A stretch of DNA of 64,000 nucleotides, taken from contig NZ_CP110854.1 of NCBI RefSeq assembly GCF_027594745.1, positions 3,613,501 through 3,677,500 of the forward strand, read 5' to 3'. The stretch is from Saprospira grandis. Its GTDB lineage: Bacteria > Bacteroidota > Bacteroidia > Chitinophagales > Saprospiraceae. The translations under genes were made by a program, and so were the position numbers. A model generated the notes under the pieces. It saw only the letters and a list, made by a program, of their open reading frames with translations. It searched no databases and had not been told where the DNA came from. Of the stretch, positions 8,244 to 16,984 are shown one piece after another (position 1 is the stretch's first letter; each line of letters starts with the position of its first letter).

Positions 8244-9290
8244 ATGAAAAACCTATCCCTATTCGCTTTCTTGCTTTGTTTCTCTATGCAAGGCCTTTAT
8301 GCTCAAGTAGACTTGGCCAATGGCCTAGAGGCTTACTACCCCTGTAATAACAGTGGAGAAGACCTCTCTGGAAGTACTGTAGCCCCTAACGACTTGACCG
8401 TAGGAGCCGACCTTACCCTAGTGGCCGACCGCTTTGGTAATGCCGATGCCGCTTTTAGCTATGTCAATAATACCACTAATGGACGCCTGTATGGGGGCAA
8501 TTTGGGCGGCGGTGTCTTGCTCGATGAAACTCATTATAGTATCGTGGTTTGGGTCAAGCAGGCCGCAACAACAAATGATGGCCGCTTGGTTTATATCAAC
8601 GGCACTAACATCAGTAACCCTAATGCAGTGAACGCTATAGCACTAGAATTGGCGGGATCTGGCTCTACCGTTACTGTAGATGCTAGCCAAAATTCAGAAG
8701 AGGCAACAATTCCTTGCAGTTCAGTCGGATCTGTCTCTTCTGATGTGAATACTATGGATATTGGCGATGGAAACTGGCATCTTGTGGCCCTAACTCGAGT
8801 CAATGATACAATGCGCCTTTATGTGGACACGGTAATGGTCTCTACCACAGCGCCTAGCCCTAATGTTTGTGGTGGCCCTAGTCTAGAGTTTATCCAGTTT
8901 GGTGCTGCCGGTTTTGGCGATGCTGGAGTAGCCGCTTTTGACGATCCTATGATCTATAGCCGCGCGATCAACGCCCAAGAGGTGGCCGCTATCTTCAACC
9001 TTACTGCTGCTTATAGCAACCCCACACTATCTAATGATATCATCGCCGAAGCCCAAACCGCTTTCCGCCTTTTCCCCAATCCTACCCAATCTAAGCTAAC
9101 GGTTAGCTTGAAAGAAGTAGAGGCCGAACAATACCGCATCTATAACGCTTTGGGCCAGTTGGTGGCGCAAGGACAGTTTGTCGGCCAACAAGAAGAAATT
9201 AACACAGCTAGCCTAAACGCTGGCTTCTACCAGCTCGTTTTGCAAACCAATAACGGCCAGCAACTCAGCCAGCAGTTTGTTAAACAATAA
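8244..9290 (+). CDS. Secreted LamG-like protein with T9SS sorting domain
   Basis: A 348-residue secreted protein. The signal peptide MKNLSLFAFLLCFSMQGLYA is followed by a LamG / concanavalin A-like lectin domain at residues about 25-250 (GLEAYYPCNNSGEDLSG, then HYSIVVWVKQA and DGNWHLVALTRVNDTMRLYVD, then FDDPMIYSRAINAQEVAAIF), typical of carbohydrate-binding LamG modules. The last 75 residues are a type A T9SS C-terminal domain (FRLFPNPTQSKLTVSL, YRIYNALGQLVAQG, LNAGFYQLVLQT), which directs export across the outer membrane and surface attachment. No catalytic domain is visible, so it is more likely an adhesin or binding protein than an enzyme. A strong terminator follows. Confidence 0.88.
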   Translation: MKNLSLFAFLLCFSMQGLYAQVDLANGLEAYYPCNNSGEDLSGSTVAPNDLTVGADLTLVADRFGNADAAFSYVNNTTNGRLYGGNLGGGVLLDETHYSIVVWVKQAATTNDGRLVYINGTNISNPNAVNAIALELAGSGSTVTVDASQNSEEATIPCSSVGSVSSDVNTMDIGDGNWHLVALTRVNDTMRLYVDTVMVSTTAPSPNVCGGPSLEFIQFGAAGFGDAGVAAFDDPMIYSRAINAQEVAAIFNLTAAYSNPTLSNDIIAEAQTAFRLFPNPTQSKLTVSLKEVEAEQYRIYNALGQLVAQGQFVGQQEEINTASLNAGFYQLVLQTNNGQQLSQQFVKQ

Positions 9291-9317
9291 GATCGATCTC
9301 TTTTGATCTAAACTATT

Positions 9318-9354
9318 AGGTCCTTCCTTTCTAAGGAGGGACCTTTTTCTTTTT
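9318..9354 (+). terminator. Terminator after LamG/T9SS gene
   Basis: AGGTCCTTCC pairs with GGAGGGACCT and is followed by a T-rich run. GC-rich element 3 begins immediately afterwards. Confidence 0.85.
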
Positions 9355-9600
9355 TGGGGCCTCCCGCCTTCGGCGGGCGCTACGTTTACTCCCTTTGGTC
9401 GTCGAACTGGCGCCCCTATAGGGGCTGGTTGTCGGGGCTCGCTGCTGTTTTGGGGCCTCCGCTGCGGCTTCGCCTTGCGGCGCTACGTTTCGGGGCTCGC
9501 TGTTCGCTCGGCCCTTCGGCGGCTTTGCCGCCTCGGTCTGGCCTGCGGCCACCCCTGCACATCGCTAGGCCAAGGCGCTTCGCGCCTTTCTGGACCAGCA
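9355..9600 (+). repeat. GC-rich structured element, copy 3 (+), with doubled head
   Basis: Two GGGGCCTCC heads are present (about 9356 and 9451). The first carries a CCCGCC-TTC-GGCGGG hairpin, the second CGCTGCGGC-TTC-GCCTTGCGGCG. CTCGGCCC follows at about 9507, then GGCGGC-TTT-GCCGCC, a GGCCTGCGGCC slot and an AAGGCGC-TTC-GCGCCTT tail hairpin. Confidence 0.8.
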
Positions 9601-9684
9601 ACTATCCGCCGCAAAAAGGCCCAACTTCCCCTTATTTAAAGTCCACTAAGCCAATCTTCTTGACAGAGTTCTTTATTTTTAGGC

Positions 9685-10674
9685 ATGAAAAAACTACTTC
9701 TTCTCCTCCTCTTTTCTTGCTTGGCCCTAGGCAGTTTTGCCCAAGATAGTAGCCAGCTTTCGTTTTGGCAGCCTGCGCCCCAATTTCATCGGGGCCGCTT
9801 TTGGACCGTAACGGGAACGGTCGGAGCAGGCTATACCGCCACTTCTTATGCCCTGGCCAGAGCTTGGTACGCCAATTATGACCGAAGCTCTTTCCATTTC
9901 TTTAATGATAATTATGGCTGGCGACAAATGGATAAAATGGGCCATCTCATGACTACTAACTTTGAAGCCAAATGGCTGGGCCATTTATACCATTGGGCCG
10001 GAATGCCCAAAAAACAGGCGGCTTGGGTCGGCTTTGGCGGCAGCATGCTCTTCCAAGGCACCATAGAGCTAATGGATGGCTATTCTGAGGCCTGGGGCTT
10101 CAGTTGGGGAGATGTTGGCTTTAATACTCTGGGCGCCTCGGCCTATTTGGCCCAAGAACTCTTTTGGGAAGAGCAGAGAGTACTCTTTAAACTCTCTGTG
10201 CATCGGCCCAATTACGCCAATTCGCCCATCTACGCCCGTAACAATCCTTTGGCCCAAACTAGTCTGCAAGAACGAGCCAACCAACTCTATGGGAGCAGCT
10301 TTCCCGAACTCTTTTTTAAGGAATATAATGGGCAAACCATCTGGATGTCGGTCAATATTGCTTCCTTTCTGCCCCAACGCCCAAAATACCTGCCTCCCTG
10401 GCTCAATATCGCCTTTGGCTATGGCATAGAAAACGTTTTTGGGGCCGAGCGCAACCGCTGGTACAATGAAGATTTGGCCGTTTTTGAGGCCCCCGCCAAT
10501 TATCCCCGCATGAGCCAATACTATTTATCCTTAGATGTAGACTTTGAGCGAATCCCAACTAAATCTAAAAGCTTAAAGTCCTTTTTCATGATGCTCAATG
10601 TCTTTAAACTGCCTTTTCCGGCCCTAGAATACAACAGCCAAGGACAATGGCGAGGCCATTTCCTCCATTTTTAA
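9685..10674 (+). CDS. DUF2279-family exported protein (YfiM-like)
   Basis: A 329-residue protein with a Sec signal peptide (MKKLLLLLLFSCLALGSFAQ). It matches the DUF2279 / YfiM-like Bacteroidota proteins by the segment DKMGHLMTTNFEAKWLGHLY near residue 92 followed by ELMDGYSEAWGFSWGDVGFNTLGA, a stretch with conserved His, Glu and Asp that often sits in a membrane-associated helical bundle. The C-terminal half (PWLNIAFGYGIENVFGAE, MSQYYLSLDVDFERIP) looks like outer-membrane-associated beta structure. The function is unknown in the family. The gene stands alone between GC-rich elements 3 and 4. Confidence 0.75.
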   Translation: MKKLLLLLLFSCLALGSFAQDSSQLSFWQPAPQFHRGRFWTVTGTVGAGYTATSYALARAWYANYDRSSFHFFNDNYGWRQMDKMGHLMTTNFEAKWLGHLYHWAGMPKKQAAWVGFGGSMLFQGTIELMDGYSEAWGFSWGDVGFNTLGASAYLAQELFWEEQRVLFKLSVHRPNYANSPIYARNNPLAQTSLQERANQLYGSSFPELFFKEYNGQTIWMSVNIASFLPQRPKYLPPWLNIAFGYGIENVFGAERNRWYNEDLAVFEAPANYPRMSQYYLSLDVDFERIPTKSKSLKSFFMMLNVFKLPFPALEYNSQGQWRGHFLHF

Positions 10675-10767
10675 CAAAGATATAAGTTGCAAAGCTGCCA
10701 AAAACTACTAGCTTTGCGGCCAAATGAAGGAAAGATCTTTTTGGACCTAGAAGGCGCTGGCCAGCAG

Positions 10768-10902
10768 CCAGCGCCTCGGCTGAGGGATGGAAAAGGGTGG
10801 CCCAAAGGGCCAGACCCAGGCGGCTTTGCCGCCGCAGGGCCGAGCGAATAGCGAGCCCTGACACAGCCCGACCCGACCAAAGGGAGGGGCAGCCCCAAAA
10901 CA
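10768..10902 (-). repeat. GC-rich structured element, copy 4 (-)
   Basis: The reverse backbone GCAGGGCCGAGCGAATAGCG lies at about 10842. It has a GGCGGC-TTT-GCCGCC slot and ends in ggcagccccaaaac. Confidence 0.8.
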
Positions 10903-10924
10903 AAAACAACTAGATTTTTCCGAT

Positions 10925-11062
10925 TCAAGAACCTAAGGGTCTTGTCCAAAAATGGGCAAGTTAAAAGGGAAAAGGGTGAAACTCCCTTGCTGTCGCGCAA
11001 CCGTAAAGCCGGATCGCTGCCCTGAGGTTTCCGCCAGAACATCTTCGCGTCAAAGATGGGCG
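10925..11062 (+). ncRNA. Cobalamin (B12) riboswitch
   Basis: The conserved B12-box core is legible: AAAAGGGAA at about 10963, then GGGTGAAACTCCC at about 10974, then CTGTCGCGCAACCGTAA at about 10990, then AGCCGGATCGCTGCC. These match the class-wide pattern GGGAA / GGTGnAAnTCC / CnG-CCCGCnACTGTAA / AGYCnGnnnnCTGCC in order and spacing. A downstream hairpin with CATCTT / AAGATG arms inside CCGCC / GGCGG could be the expression platform. It lies about 80 bp upstream of the beta-propeller/T9SS gene. A TATACTTTG sequence at about 11105 could be an extra promoter below the switch. Confidence 0.85.
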
Positions 11063-11141
11063 GCTTGGGCCTGCTTTGTCTGCACAAAGGGGGGCGAGCT
11101 GTGTATACTTTGCGCTATTTTTTTATACTTAATCTTTATCT

Positions 11142-12413
11142 ATGCGCTTATTAAGTTTATGCTGCTTTGCTCTTTTGAGCACCGGCCTTTGGGGCCAAAA
11201 ATTATTGGTTTTGAACGGGGGCTTGTTTGGCTCGGCCACAGAAACCGCCAATTTGGGCGTTTATGATCCCGCCGATGATAGCTATCAGTTTTTGGATAGT
11301 ATGGGGACCAATTCCGTGCAAGATCTTTTGATTGAGGACGATCAATATGCCTATGTGGCGGCTCAAGACAGTATCTATAAATATGATTTGCAAACGGGCG
11401 ACCGCCTAGCTGCCGCCGCTTTTGGTAGCGTTAGTACCATCAAATTGGGCCTTTATCAGAACAAATTATTGGTGGGCAACTGGTATGGCAGCAGCTCCGA
11501 TAATCTGCGCATCTTTGATAAAAGCGACCTGAGCTTTCAGAGCTCTATCAGCCAAATTGATAAGGGCGTGAAGGATTTTGTTGTGCTTGGCGACACCCTT
11601 TATATTGCGCAAAATAGCAGCACCGCTAGCTATACTGATACTTTGGGCTATTTGGCCAAGGTCAATTTGACCGATAACAGCTATCTGGGTAATGATACTT
11701 TGAGCAGCACAGGCAACGAGCTAGGCCGCCTATTCAGCCTAGGCGATAGCCTCATTATTGGCATCAATAACGAAAGCAACAGCCTCTCTTATTTGAATAT
11801 CAATAGCGGACAAAAATGGACGCAGAGCGCTGCCGTAAACTTTCAGGCGCCTAGCTATGGCAATGGGGTTCAGTTGGACCAAAACGGCATCGCCTACACC
11901 GTTTATAATGGCGCTATCGGTAGCTATGATTTAATCAATAATACCGTAATTGATACCGCTTTAATTCCCTACGCTTCTGGCGCTTTTGCCCTAGATGCAC
12001 AAAATGGGTTTTTGTATGTAAGTCAAGTAAACTTTGGCAACCAAAGCAGCAACACCGGCATTCGCTACAACCTTTCTGGCGATAGCCTAGGGACATTTCC
12101 CGTGGGCTTTTCTCCTGAGGTTTTGGTCATTTGGAATACCCAACTGCTCAACAACTTGACAGAAGTAGAAAGCGCCACTTTTGACTTTGGGCTCTTTCCC
12201 AATCCTACTAGCCACAGCCTAACAATCAGTTTGGAAGAAGCTCAGCTTGGGCAATACCGCATTTACAATAATTTGGGCCAATTGCTAGGGCAAGGACAGT
12301 TTTCTGGCCAGCAAAAACAAATTGATGTCCAAAACTTGGAGGCCGGAATCTATCATATCTTGCTACAAAGCGAGCAAGGCCAACAAGCCACAAAGCAGTT
12401 TATTAAGCGATAA
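11142..12413 (+). CDS. Secreted beta-propeller protein with T9SS sorting domain, B12-riboswitch-controlled (BtuG-like)
   Basis: A 423-residue exported protein: signal peptide MRLLSLCCFALLSTGLWGQ, then about 310 residues of YncE/BtuG-like beta-propeller blades (NGGLFGSATETANLGVYDPA, AYVAAQDSIYKYDLQTG, KLLVGNWYGSSSDNLRIFDK, GIAYTVYNGAIGSYDL), then a type A T9SS C-terminal domain (FGLFPNPTSHSLTISL, YRIYNNLGQLLGQG, LEAGIYHILLQS) at residues about 345-423. The cobalamin riboswitch just upstream suggests a role in corrinoid capture, like the surface protein BtuG that caps BtuB in Bacteroides. BtuG is a lipoprotein, whereas this protein would reach the surface by T9SS. The ligand is inferred from context, not from conserved residues. 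Confidence 0.75.
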   Translation: MRLLSLCCFALLSTGLWGQKLLVLNGGLFGSATETANLGVYDPADDSYQFLDSMGTNSVQDLLIEDDQYAYVAAQDSIYKYDLQTGDRLAAAAFGSVSTIKLGLYQNKLLVGNWYGSSSDNLRIFDKSDLSFQSSISQIDKGVKDFVVLGDTLYIAQNSSTASYTDTLGYLAKVNLTDNSYLGNDTLSSTGNELGRLFSLGDSLIIGINNESNSLSYLNINSGQKWTQSAAVNFQAPSYGNGVQLDQNGIAYTVYNGAIGSYDLINNTVIDTALIPYASGAFALDAQNGFLYVSQVNFGNQSSNTGIRYNLSGDSLGTFPVGFSPEVLVIWNTQLLNNLTEVESATFDFGLFPNPTSHSLTISLEEAQLGQYRIYNNLGQLLGQGQFSGQQKQIDVQNLEAGIYHILLQSEQGQQATKQFIKR

Positions 12414-12427
12414 ATCTTAATTGGCGA

Positions 12428-12474
12428 GCCGCTAAAAAGGTCCTTTCTACTCTAGAAAGGACCTTTTTAGCGGC
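12428..12474. terminator. Long bidirectional terminator
   Basis: A near-perfect 21-bp stem reads GCCGCTAAAAAGGTCC... and mirrors itself around an ACTC loop, with internal A5/T5 tracts. It serves the convergent T9SS and MBOAT genes and touches the MBOAT stop codon. Confidence 0.88.
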
Positions 12475-13970
12475 TAAAACTGAAAGTAGATAAAAGGCGC
12501 CACATCAGCCGATTGAAACTGAAAAATGAGGACAAGGGCCAACAAAAATATTAAGGCCTGAAAGGCCCAGGGCAGCTGCCCAAAAAAGTGTTGCATATTC
12601 TGCTTGTCTTTATCCGAAAACAAATGCAGCAAAAGGGCCAAGCCCAAAAAGATGACCACAGTAGGCCGCGCCAGCCAAAAAGCATCCCATTGGGCCAACT
12701 GCCAATTCGTAAACAAGCGGCCAATCAATAAATTGCTGCCCTCAAAACTGCCCATCCGAAAATAGACCCAAAGAAAGGCCACAAAATGAAAGTTGAGGCC
12801 CCAAGCCAAAACCGCCCAAATTTTTCCCTTGGGCCGATTGGCCCAAAGTTTCCAGGCTTTGTGCAACATCAAGCCCAAACCATGCATGCCACCCCAAAAT
12901 ACAAAGGCCCAAGAGGCTCCATGCCAAAAACCACCGACCAACATGGTAATCATCAAAAAGAGGTATTGCTTAAGCGGCCCCTTGCGGTTGCCCCCCAAGG
13001 GAATATAGATATAATCGCGCAACCAAGAAGATAAACTGATGTGCCAACGCCGCCAAAAATCCGTAATATTCAAGGCGCGATAGGGCCGACGAAAGTTGTC
13101 GGGCAACTCAAAACCCAAAAGTAAGGCAAGGCCAATCGCCATATCCGAATAGCCCGAAAAATCGCCATAAATCTGGACGGTATAGGCGTAAATGCCAAGC
13201 AAAGCCTCTAAGGCCGTTTGCCCTTCGGGCTGACTAAAAACCAAATCTACATATTGGCCCAAATAATCCGCTAAAAGCGCCTTTTTGAGCAAGCCCTTCA
13301 GAATAAGGAAAAGTCCAGTCCCCAAAAGCGCTTTATCTAAGAAAAAAGCGCTGCTATTGGCCTCATCTTCCCGAGCGGGCCGATAATAAATTTTGCGTCC
13401 CAATTGGGGCAGAAAATCAATAGCCCGAACAATGGGCCCCGCCACCAATTGGGGGAAAAAACTGAGGTAAAAGGCAAAATCAAGCAAAGAAGTCGCTACA
13501 GGAATCTTTCCCTGCCGCACATCCACCAAATAACTAATCGTCTGAAAGGTGAAAAAGGAAATGCCCACGGGCAAGACCAGATTGTGAATCAAAGGAACGC
13601 CCAAGTCTAAAGCATGGAGGTTGCCAATAAAAAAATTGGCGTACTTATAATAGAGCAAAAAGCTAAGATTGACCAAAATACCTAGGCTTAAGAGTGCTGG
13701 CGGCGATTTTTCCTCCTCTTTAGGAGGGAGTAATTGGGCAAAAAAGAAATTGAACAGGATACAAAAGAGCAACAAGAAGATAAAGCCCCCACTAGAAATA
13801 TAGTAGAACAGCAGACTAAAGGCCGTCAAATAGGCCAAGCGAGCCGTTTTATGGCCAACCACCAAGCCATAGGCCGCAAATAAAAGGCTGAAAAAGAAGA
13901 GAAAACGGCCACTATTAAAGATAAAGGGCATATTCTCCTGATAAGTCAGCAGGTCTAAGAGGGCTTGCAT
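12474..13970 (-). CDS. MBOAT-family O-acyltransferase (AlgI/DltB-like)
   Basis: A 498-residue multi-pass membrane acyltransferase. The family core is WRRWHISLSSWLRDYIYIPLGG followed by the catalytic-histidine segment FWHGASWAFVFWGGMHG near residue 348, and the N-terminal half has FQTISYLVDVRQGK and FPQLVAGPIVRAIDFLPQL, the usual AlgI-type motifs. Such proteins move acyl groups, usually acetyl, across the membrane to extracytoplasmic polysaccharides or lipids. The next gene upstream, an SGNH protein, is the usual partner that completes the transfer. Start codons and stops of the MBOAT, SGNH and gpsA genes are almost adjacent, so they form an operon. Confidence 0.92.
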   Translation of the reverse strand: MQALLDLLTYQENMPFIFNSGRFLFFFSLLFAAYGLVVGHKTARLAYLTAFSLLFYYISSGGFIFLLLFCILFNFFFAQLLPPKEEEKSPPALLSLGILVNLSFLLYYKYANFFIGNLHALDLGVPLIHNLVLPVGISFFTFQTISYLVDVRQGKIPVATSLLDFAFYLSFFPQLVAGPIVRAIDFLPQLGRKIYYRPAREDEANSSAFFLDKALLGTGLFLILKGLLKKALLADYLGQYVDLVFSQPEGQTALEALLGIYAYTVQIYGDFSGYSDMAIGLALLLGFELPDNFRRPYRALNITDFWRRWHISLSSWLRDYIYIPLGGNRKGPLKQYLFLMITMLVGGFWHGASWAFVFWGGMHGLGLMLHKAWKLWANRPKGKIWAVLAWGLNFHFVAFLWVYFRMGSFEGSNLLIGRLFTNWQLAQWDAFWLARPTVVIFLGLALLLHLFSDKDKQNMQHFFGQLPWAFQALIFLLALVLIFQFQSADVAPFIYFQF

Positions 13971-13975
13971 CTCGC

Positions 13976-14845
13976 TTATTTGTTGAGTTCTAGAATACGA
14001 ACCGAATGTCCCAATGCTCGCTCTGGCAATAGGCTATCTAATTCGGTTTTTACATAGGTTCTTCGTTCTGATTTGGGCAAGGGCGGCCAAATCCAGCAGT
14101 GGTTTTTATAGGCACTTTGCTCGGCAAACCATTTTAAATAGGCCTTGGCCCAAATGACACTGGCCTTTCGAGTAGGATGCGCCCCATCGCTTTTGCGGGC
14201 CAATTGATCGCGCAACTCAATAGAAGGGTAGTAGCAGCTATCGCCAATTTCTTCTTTCAAAATTTGGTTAAAACCATTATCCTCTTTCCAGTTGGGCGGA
14301 CCAATCCAAATAAAGGGAATTCCCTTGGCCTGCGCCTTGATGTCTTTGATATAAGGCCGCCGATCTTCTATATTTCTAAAGAGGGTTTCATTTCCCCCCA
14401 CCGAAAAGAAAATAATATCGGGCTGATAGTCCTTGATTAACTCCTTGAGCTTTTTCTTTTTGCTCCATTGGGTCGTATGCGAGCCATACCAAATACAACT
14501 AATGATTTGATGTCCATGAGCCCTAGCTTCCTTTTTAATGGTCGCCTTAAAATGCTCAATCATCGAATCGCCAGCCAATAAGATATATTTTGAGCTGCTA
14601 TCTTGCTGACTTTTGGCCGCCGTTTTATCTTCTTTTTGCTCCTCCTCTTGTTCCAAACTATCTGCTGGGGGCAGACTGTAGGGAGTAAATACTTCTCCTT
14701 CTACTTCTTCTTCTTGCAGCCAGGCTCTTAGGCCAGGCGCATCAAATGAAATACTCCAACTTGGCGGCAGTTCTATTTTGGCCAAGGCAAAAAGGCCCAG
14801 CCAAAGCAAAATCAAGATGCCCAAAATTTGCCAATAATACCGCAT
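13976..14845 (-). CDS. Membrane-anchored SGNH/GDSL hydrolase, MBOAT partner
   Basis: A 289-residue protein with one N-terminal membrane helix (WQILGILILLWLGLFALA), an acidic Glu/Lys linker (residues about 50-85), then an SGNH esterase-fold domain. Block I is LLAGDSMIEHF (Ser near 93), block III SVGGNETLF (Asn near 152), and block V DGAHPTRKA (Asp/His near 222). Together with the MBOAT gene 5 bp downstream it probably acetylates or deacetylates an exported glycan, like AlgX/AlgJ or PatB partners. Which polymer is involved is not shown; the fucose and glycosyltransferase genes about 4 kb away suggest an exopolysaccharide. Confidence 0.85.
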   Translation of the reverse strand: MRYYWQILGILILLWLGLFALAKIELPPSWSISFDAPGLRAWLQEEEVEGEVFTPYSLPPADSLEQEEEQKEDKTAAKSQQDSSSKYILLAGDSMIEHFKATIKKEARAHGHQIISCIWYGSHTTQWSKKKKLKELIKDYQPDIIFFSVGGNETLFRNIEDRRPYIKDIKAQAKGIPFIWIGPPNWKEDNGFNQILKEEIGDSCYYPSIELRDQLARKSDGAHPTRKASVIWAKAYLKWFAEQSAYKNHCWIWPPLPKSERRTYVKTELDSLLPERALGHSVRILELNK

Positions 14846-14846
14846 C

Positions 14847-15893
14847 CTACAAAAAGTCTACATCTACCGCATAAGGGTAGGTCATCAAAAAATGAATGGC
14901 CCGCTCTAGCTCCATCCCCTTAAACACCACCCGATGCACAATTTCAAAAATGGGGCTATTGATTTCTAGGGCCTGACAAAGCTGGTTGATAATCTCCAAG
15001 GTCCGAAACCCCTCTACCATATCGCCATCTGCCCCCACAATTTCTTGCATGGGCGTTCCTTGGGCCAAAGCCACTCCCGCCTTATAATTTCGGCTTTTGG
15101 TCGAAGAGGCGGTGGCAATCAAATCGCCAATTCCCGCCACGCCCAAAAAGGCTTTTACATCAGCGCCCATGGCTTTGCCAATATGAATCATCTCCGAAAG
15201 TCCACGAGTGACCAATAAGGCCCAAATGTTCATGCCCAAGCCTTTCCCCCCCAACAGTCCAGCCGCCAAAGCGACTACATTCTTCAAGGCACCTGCTAGC
15301 TCGGCGCCCAAAATATCATGGGTGCCATAAACCTGAAAACGAGGGCTGCGCAAGGCCGCCTGTCCCATCTTAATGACTTCGGTATATTTGCTGGCAATGA
15401 GGGTAGCCGCTGGCTGATGTTCCTGAATTTCGGAGGCCAAATTAGGGCCAGAAAGACAGCCTACCCGACAAGCCAAACTCTCCAGTTCAATCAACTGGCT
15501 CATGGTTTTAATATGCTCGGGCTTGATTTTTCCTTCCTTAGGCGCCAAAGAACTATCCAAACCCTTGGTGGCATGAATCAAAAAGTGTTGCGGATTGAGC
15601 AAGGGGCCCAATTGCTGCATCATATTTCTAAAGCCCTTAGAGGGAACCACCGGAAAAATGAGCTGGCAATCCTTGGCCACTTCTTCTAAAGAGGTTGTCA
15701 CCCTAATTTTGGGCGAAAGCTGGGCATATTCCCCTTCTCGAGCCTGCATTTTAGCCTTGTTTTCCTCTCGGCGGGTATAAATCAGAATATCCTCCACATT
15801 TTCGGCCAGCAAACCCGCTATGGTCAGGCCAAAACTACCGGCCCCCACTACACCTACGGCCTGCTTAATCTGTATTTTTTGATACTTACTCAC
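14847..15893 (-). CDS. gpsA: NAD(P)H-dependent glycerol-3-phosphate dehydrogenase
   Basis: A 348-residue cytosolic enzyme converting dihydroxyacetone phosphate to sn-glycerol-3-phosphate for phospholipid synthesis. The Rossmann motif is VGVVGAGSFGLTIA at residues 14-27. The catalytic/substrate part includes LSGPNLASEI, ELAGALKNVVALAAGL (conserved Lys), GMNIWALLVTRGLSEM, GVAGIGDLIATASSTKSRNY and VEGFRTL. The length and all family signatures are normal. It is the first gene of the gpsA-SGNH-MBOAT operon, with one base between its stop and the next start. The region upstream contains GC-rich element 5. Confidence 0.95.
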   Translation of the reverse strand: MSKYQKIQIKQAVGVVGAGSFGLTIAGLLAENVEDILIYTRREENKAKMQAREGEYAQLSPKIRVTTSLEEVAKDCQLIFPVVPSKGFRNMMQQLGPLLNPQHFLIHATKGLDSSLAPKEGKIKPEHIKTMSQLIELESLACRVGCLSGPNLASEIQEHQPAATLIASKYTEVIKMGQAALRSPRFQVYGTHDILGAELAGALKNVVALAAGLLGGKGLGMNIWALLVTRGLSEMIHIGKAMGADVKAFLGVAGIGDLIATASSTKSRNYKAGVALAQGTPMQEIVGADGDMVEGFRTLEIINQLCQALEINSPIFEIVHRVVFKGMELERAIHFLMTYPYAVDVDFL

Positions 15894-15916
15894 GAGTATT
15901 TATTTTTTCTGCTGTT

Positions 15917-16130
15917 TTTGGGGCTGCCCCTTCCGCTGGCTTGAAAGCCAGCGCAAAGCGGTATCGCTTTGCGAAGCAATACAAAATGAGGGTGGAAACC
16001 CTCATGAATTATCGGTCGGGTCGGGCTGTGTCGCAGCTCGCAGGTCTGCTCGGCCCTGCGGCGGCTGCGCCGCCTGGGTCTGGCCTGCGGCCACTGCTAT
16101 CCATCCCTCAGCCGATGCGGCGATTCCGCC
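15917..16130 (+). repeat. GC-rich structured element, copy 5 (+)
   Basis: The copy starts GGGGCTGCCCC. An inserted stretch holds GCTGGCTTGAAAGCCAGC and GAGGGTGGAAACCCTC hairpins. The backbone GCAGGTCTGCTCGGCCCTGC lies at about 16036, then GGCGGCTGCGCCGCC and GGCCTGCGGCC slots. Confidence 0.8.
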
Positions 16131-16200
16131 GCCAAAGGCATTTTTATGATATAGCGGCTAAAGCCGCTACTTGGACCAAAAGCCCCTTTTCTTAGGGGCA

Positions 16201-16240
16201 AAGAAAAGCCATTTTCTGGCAACTTAGACAGAAAATGGCT
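16201..16240 (-). terminator. Terminator after RsbR-like gene
   Basis: AGCCATTTTCTG pairs with CAGAAAATGGCT around a 10-nt loop. On the minus strand it is followed by TTTTCTTT. Confidence 0.8.
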
Positions 16241-16264
16241 GAATATTCTTTTTGAGCAGCTGAT

Positions 16265-16900
16265 TTAATCTTCTTCTTCATCTTGGCGCTCCAACTGAAA
16301 GCCCGTTTGACGGAAGGCATAATCTAGGGCATCTTTCATGCTGCCCGTCGTCTTCAATTTGTCAATATCAATGCCTAGGTCCACAATAGTTTGAGAAACT
16401 GCAGGCGTAATACCCGACAAAATAGAGCGGCAACCCATCAAGCGAGTCGCTTTGGCAATCTTAATAAAATGATTGGCCACAAAAGTGTCTACTACCGTGA
16501 CACCAGAAATATCTAGGATAAAAATTTTGGCCTGACTGCGAGCAATTTCATGCAAAACCGTATGCAAGACATCCTCGGCCCGCTTAGCATCCATAAAACC
16601 AACCAAAGGAAGTAACAAAATCCCCTCCCAAAGCTGGGCAATAGGCGTCGACATCTCGAGTAGCGCCCCTTCCTGCTCACGGGTCAAACGCTCTAGCTCT
16701 TCATTCTGAGACTCTAACTCAGAACGACTAACTACAGAAGATTCTAGTTCCTCTGCTAACATATTGATACCTAGAGCAATTGTGTTTAGTGGGTTGTCAG
16801 ACTCATCAACTAGGGCCTTTTGTGAAAAGTCAAGGCCAGCCATTCCACTAATGACTTCAATGAGGTTATTTAAGCGATCTTCATCGTTAAGAAAGTCCAT
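16265..16900 (-). CDS. RsbR-like STAS-domain regulator
   Basis: A 211-residue cytosolic protein. Residues about 1-85 are helical with an acidic coiled coil (SELESQNEELERLTREQEG). Residues about 85-195 are a STAS domain of the RsbR/RsbS (stressosome) kind: TPIAQLWEGILLLPLVGFMD, then FILDISGVTVVDTFVANHFI with the Thr position that RsbT kinases phosphorylate, then GCRSILSGITPAVSQTIVDLG. An RsbT-like kinase partner is expected, but none lies in the window. Two small STAS-like genes lie directly upstream on the same strand, which suggests a signalling group. Confidence 0.85.
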   Translation of the reverse strand: MDFLNDEDRLNNLIEVISGMAGLDFSQKALVDESDNPLNTIALGINMLAEELESSVVSRSELESQNEELERLTREQEGALLEMSTPIAQLWEGILLLPLVGFMDAKRAEDVLHTVLHEIARSQAKIFILDISGVTVVDTFVANHFIKIAKATRLMGCRSILSGITPAVSQTIVDLGIDIDKLKTTGSMKDALDYAFRQTGFQLERQDEEED

Positions 16901-16984
16901 CTTTATGTTGTTTTATGGCCAGAAGGCCCTTGTAAAACCCAAGGTAACAAAACTAAATAAAAAATGCTAAATTTTTATACTCCT

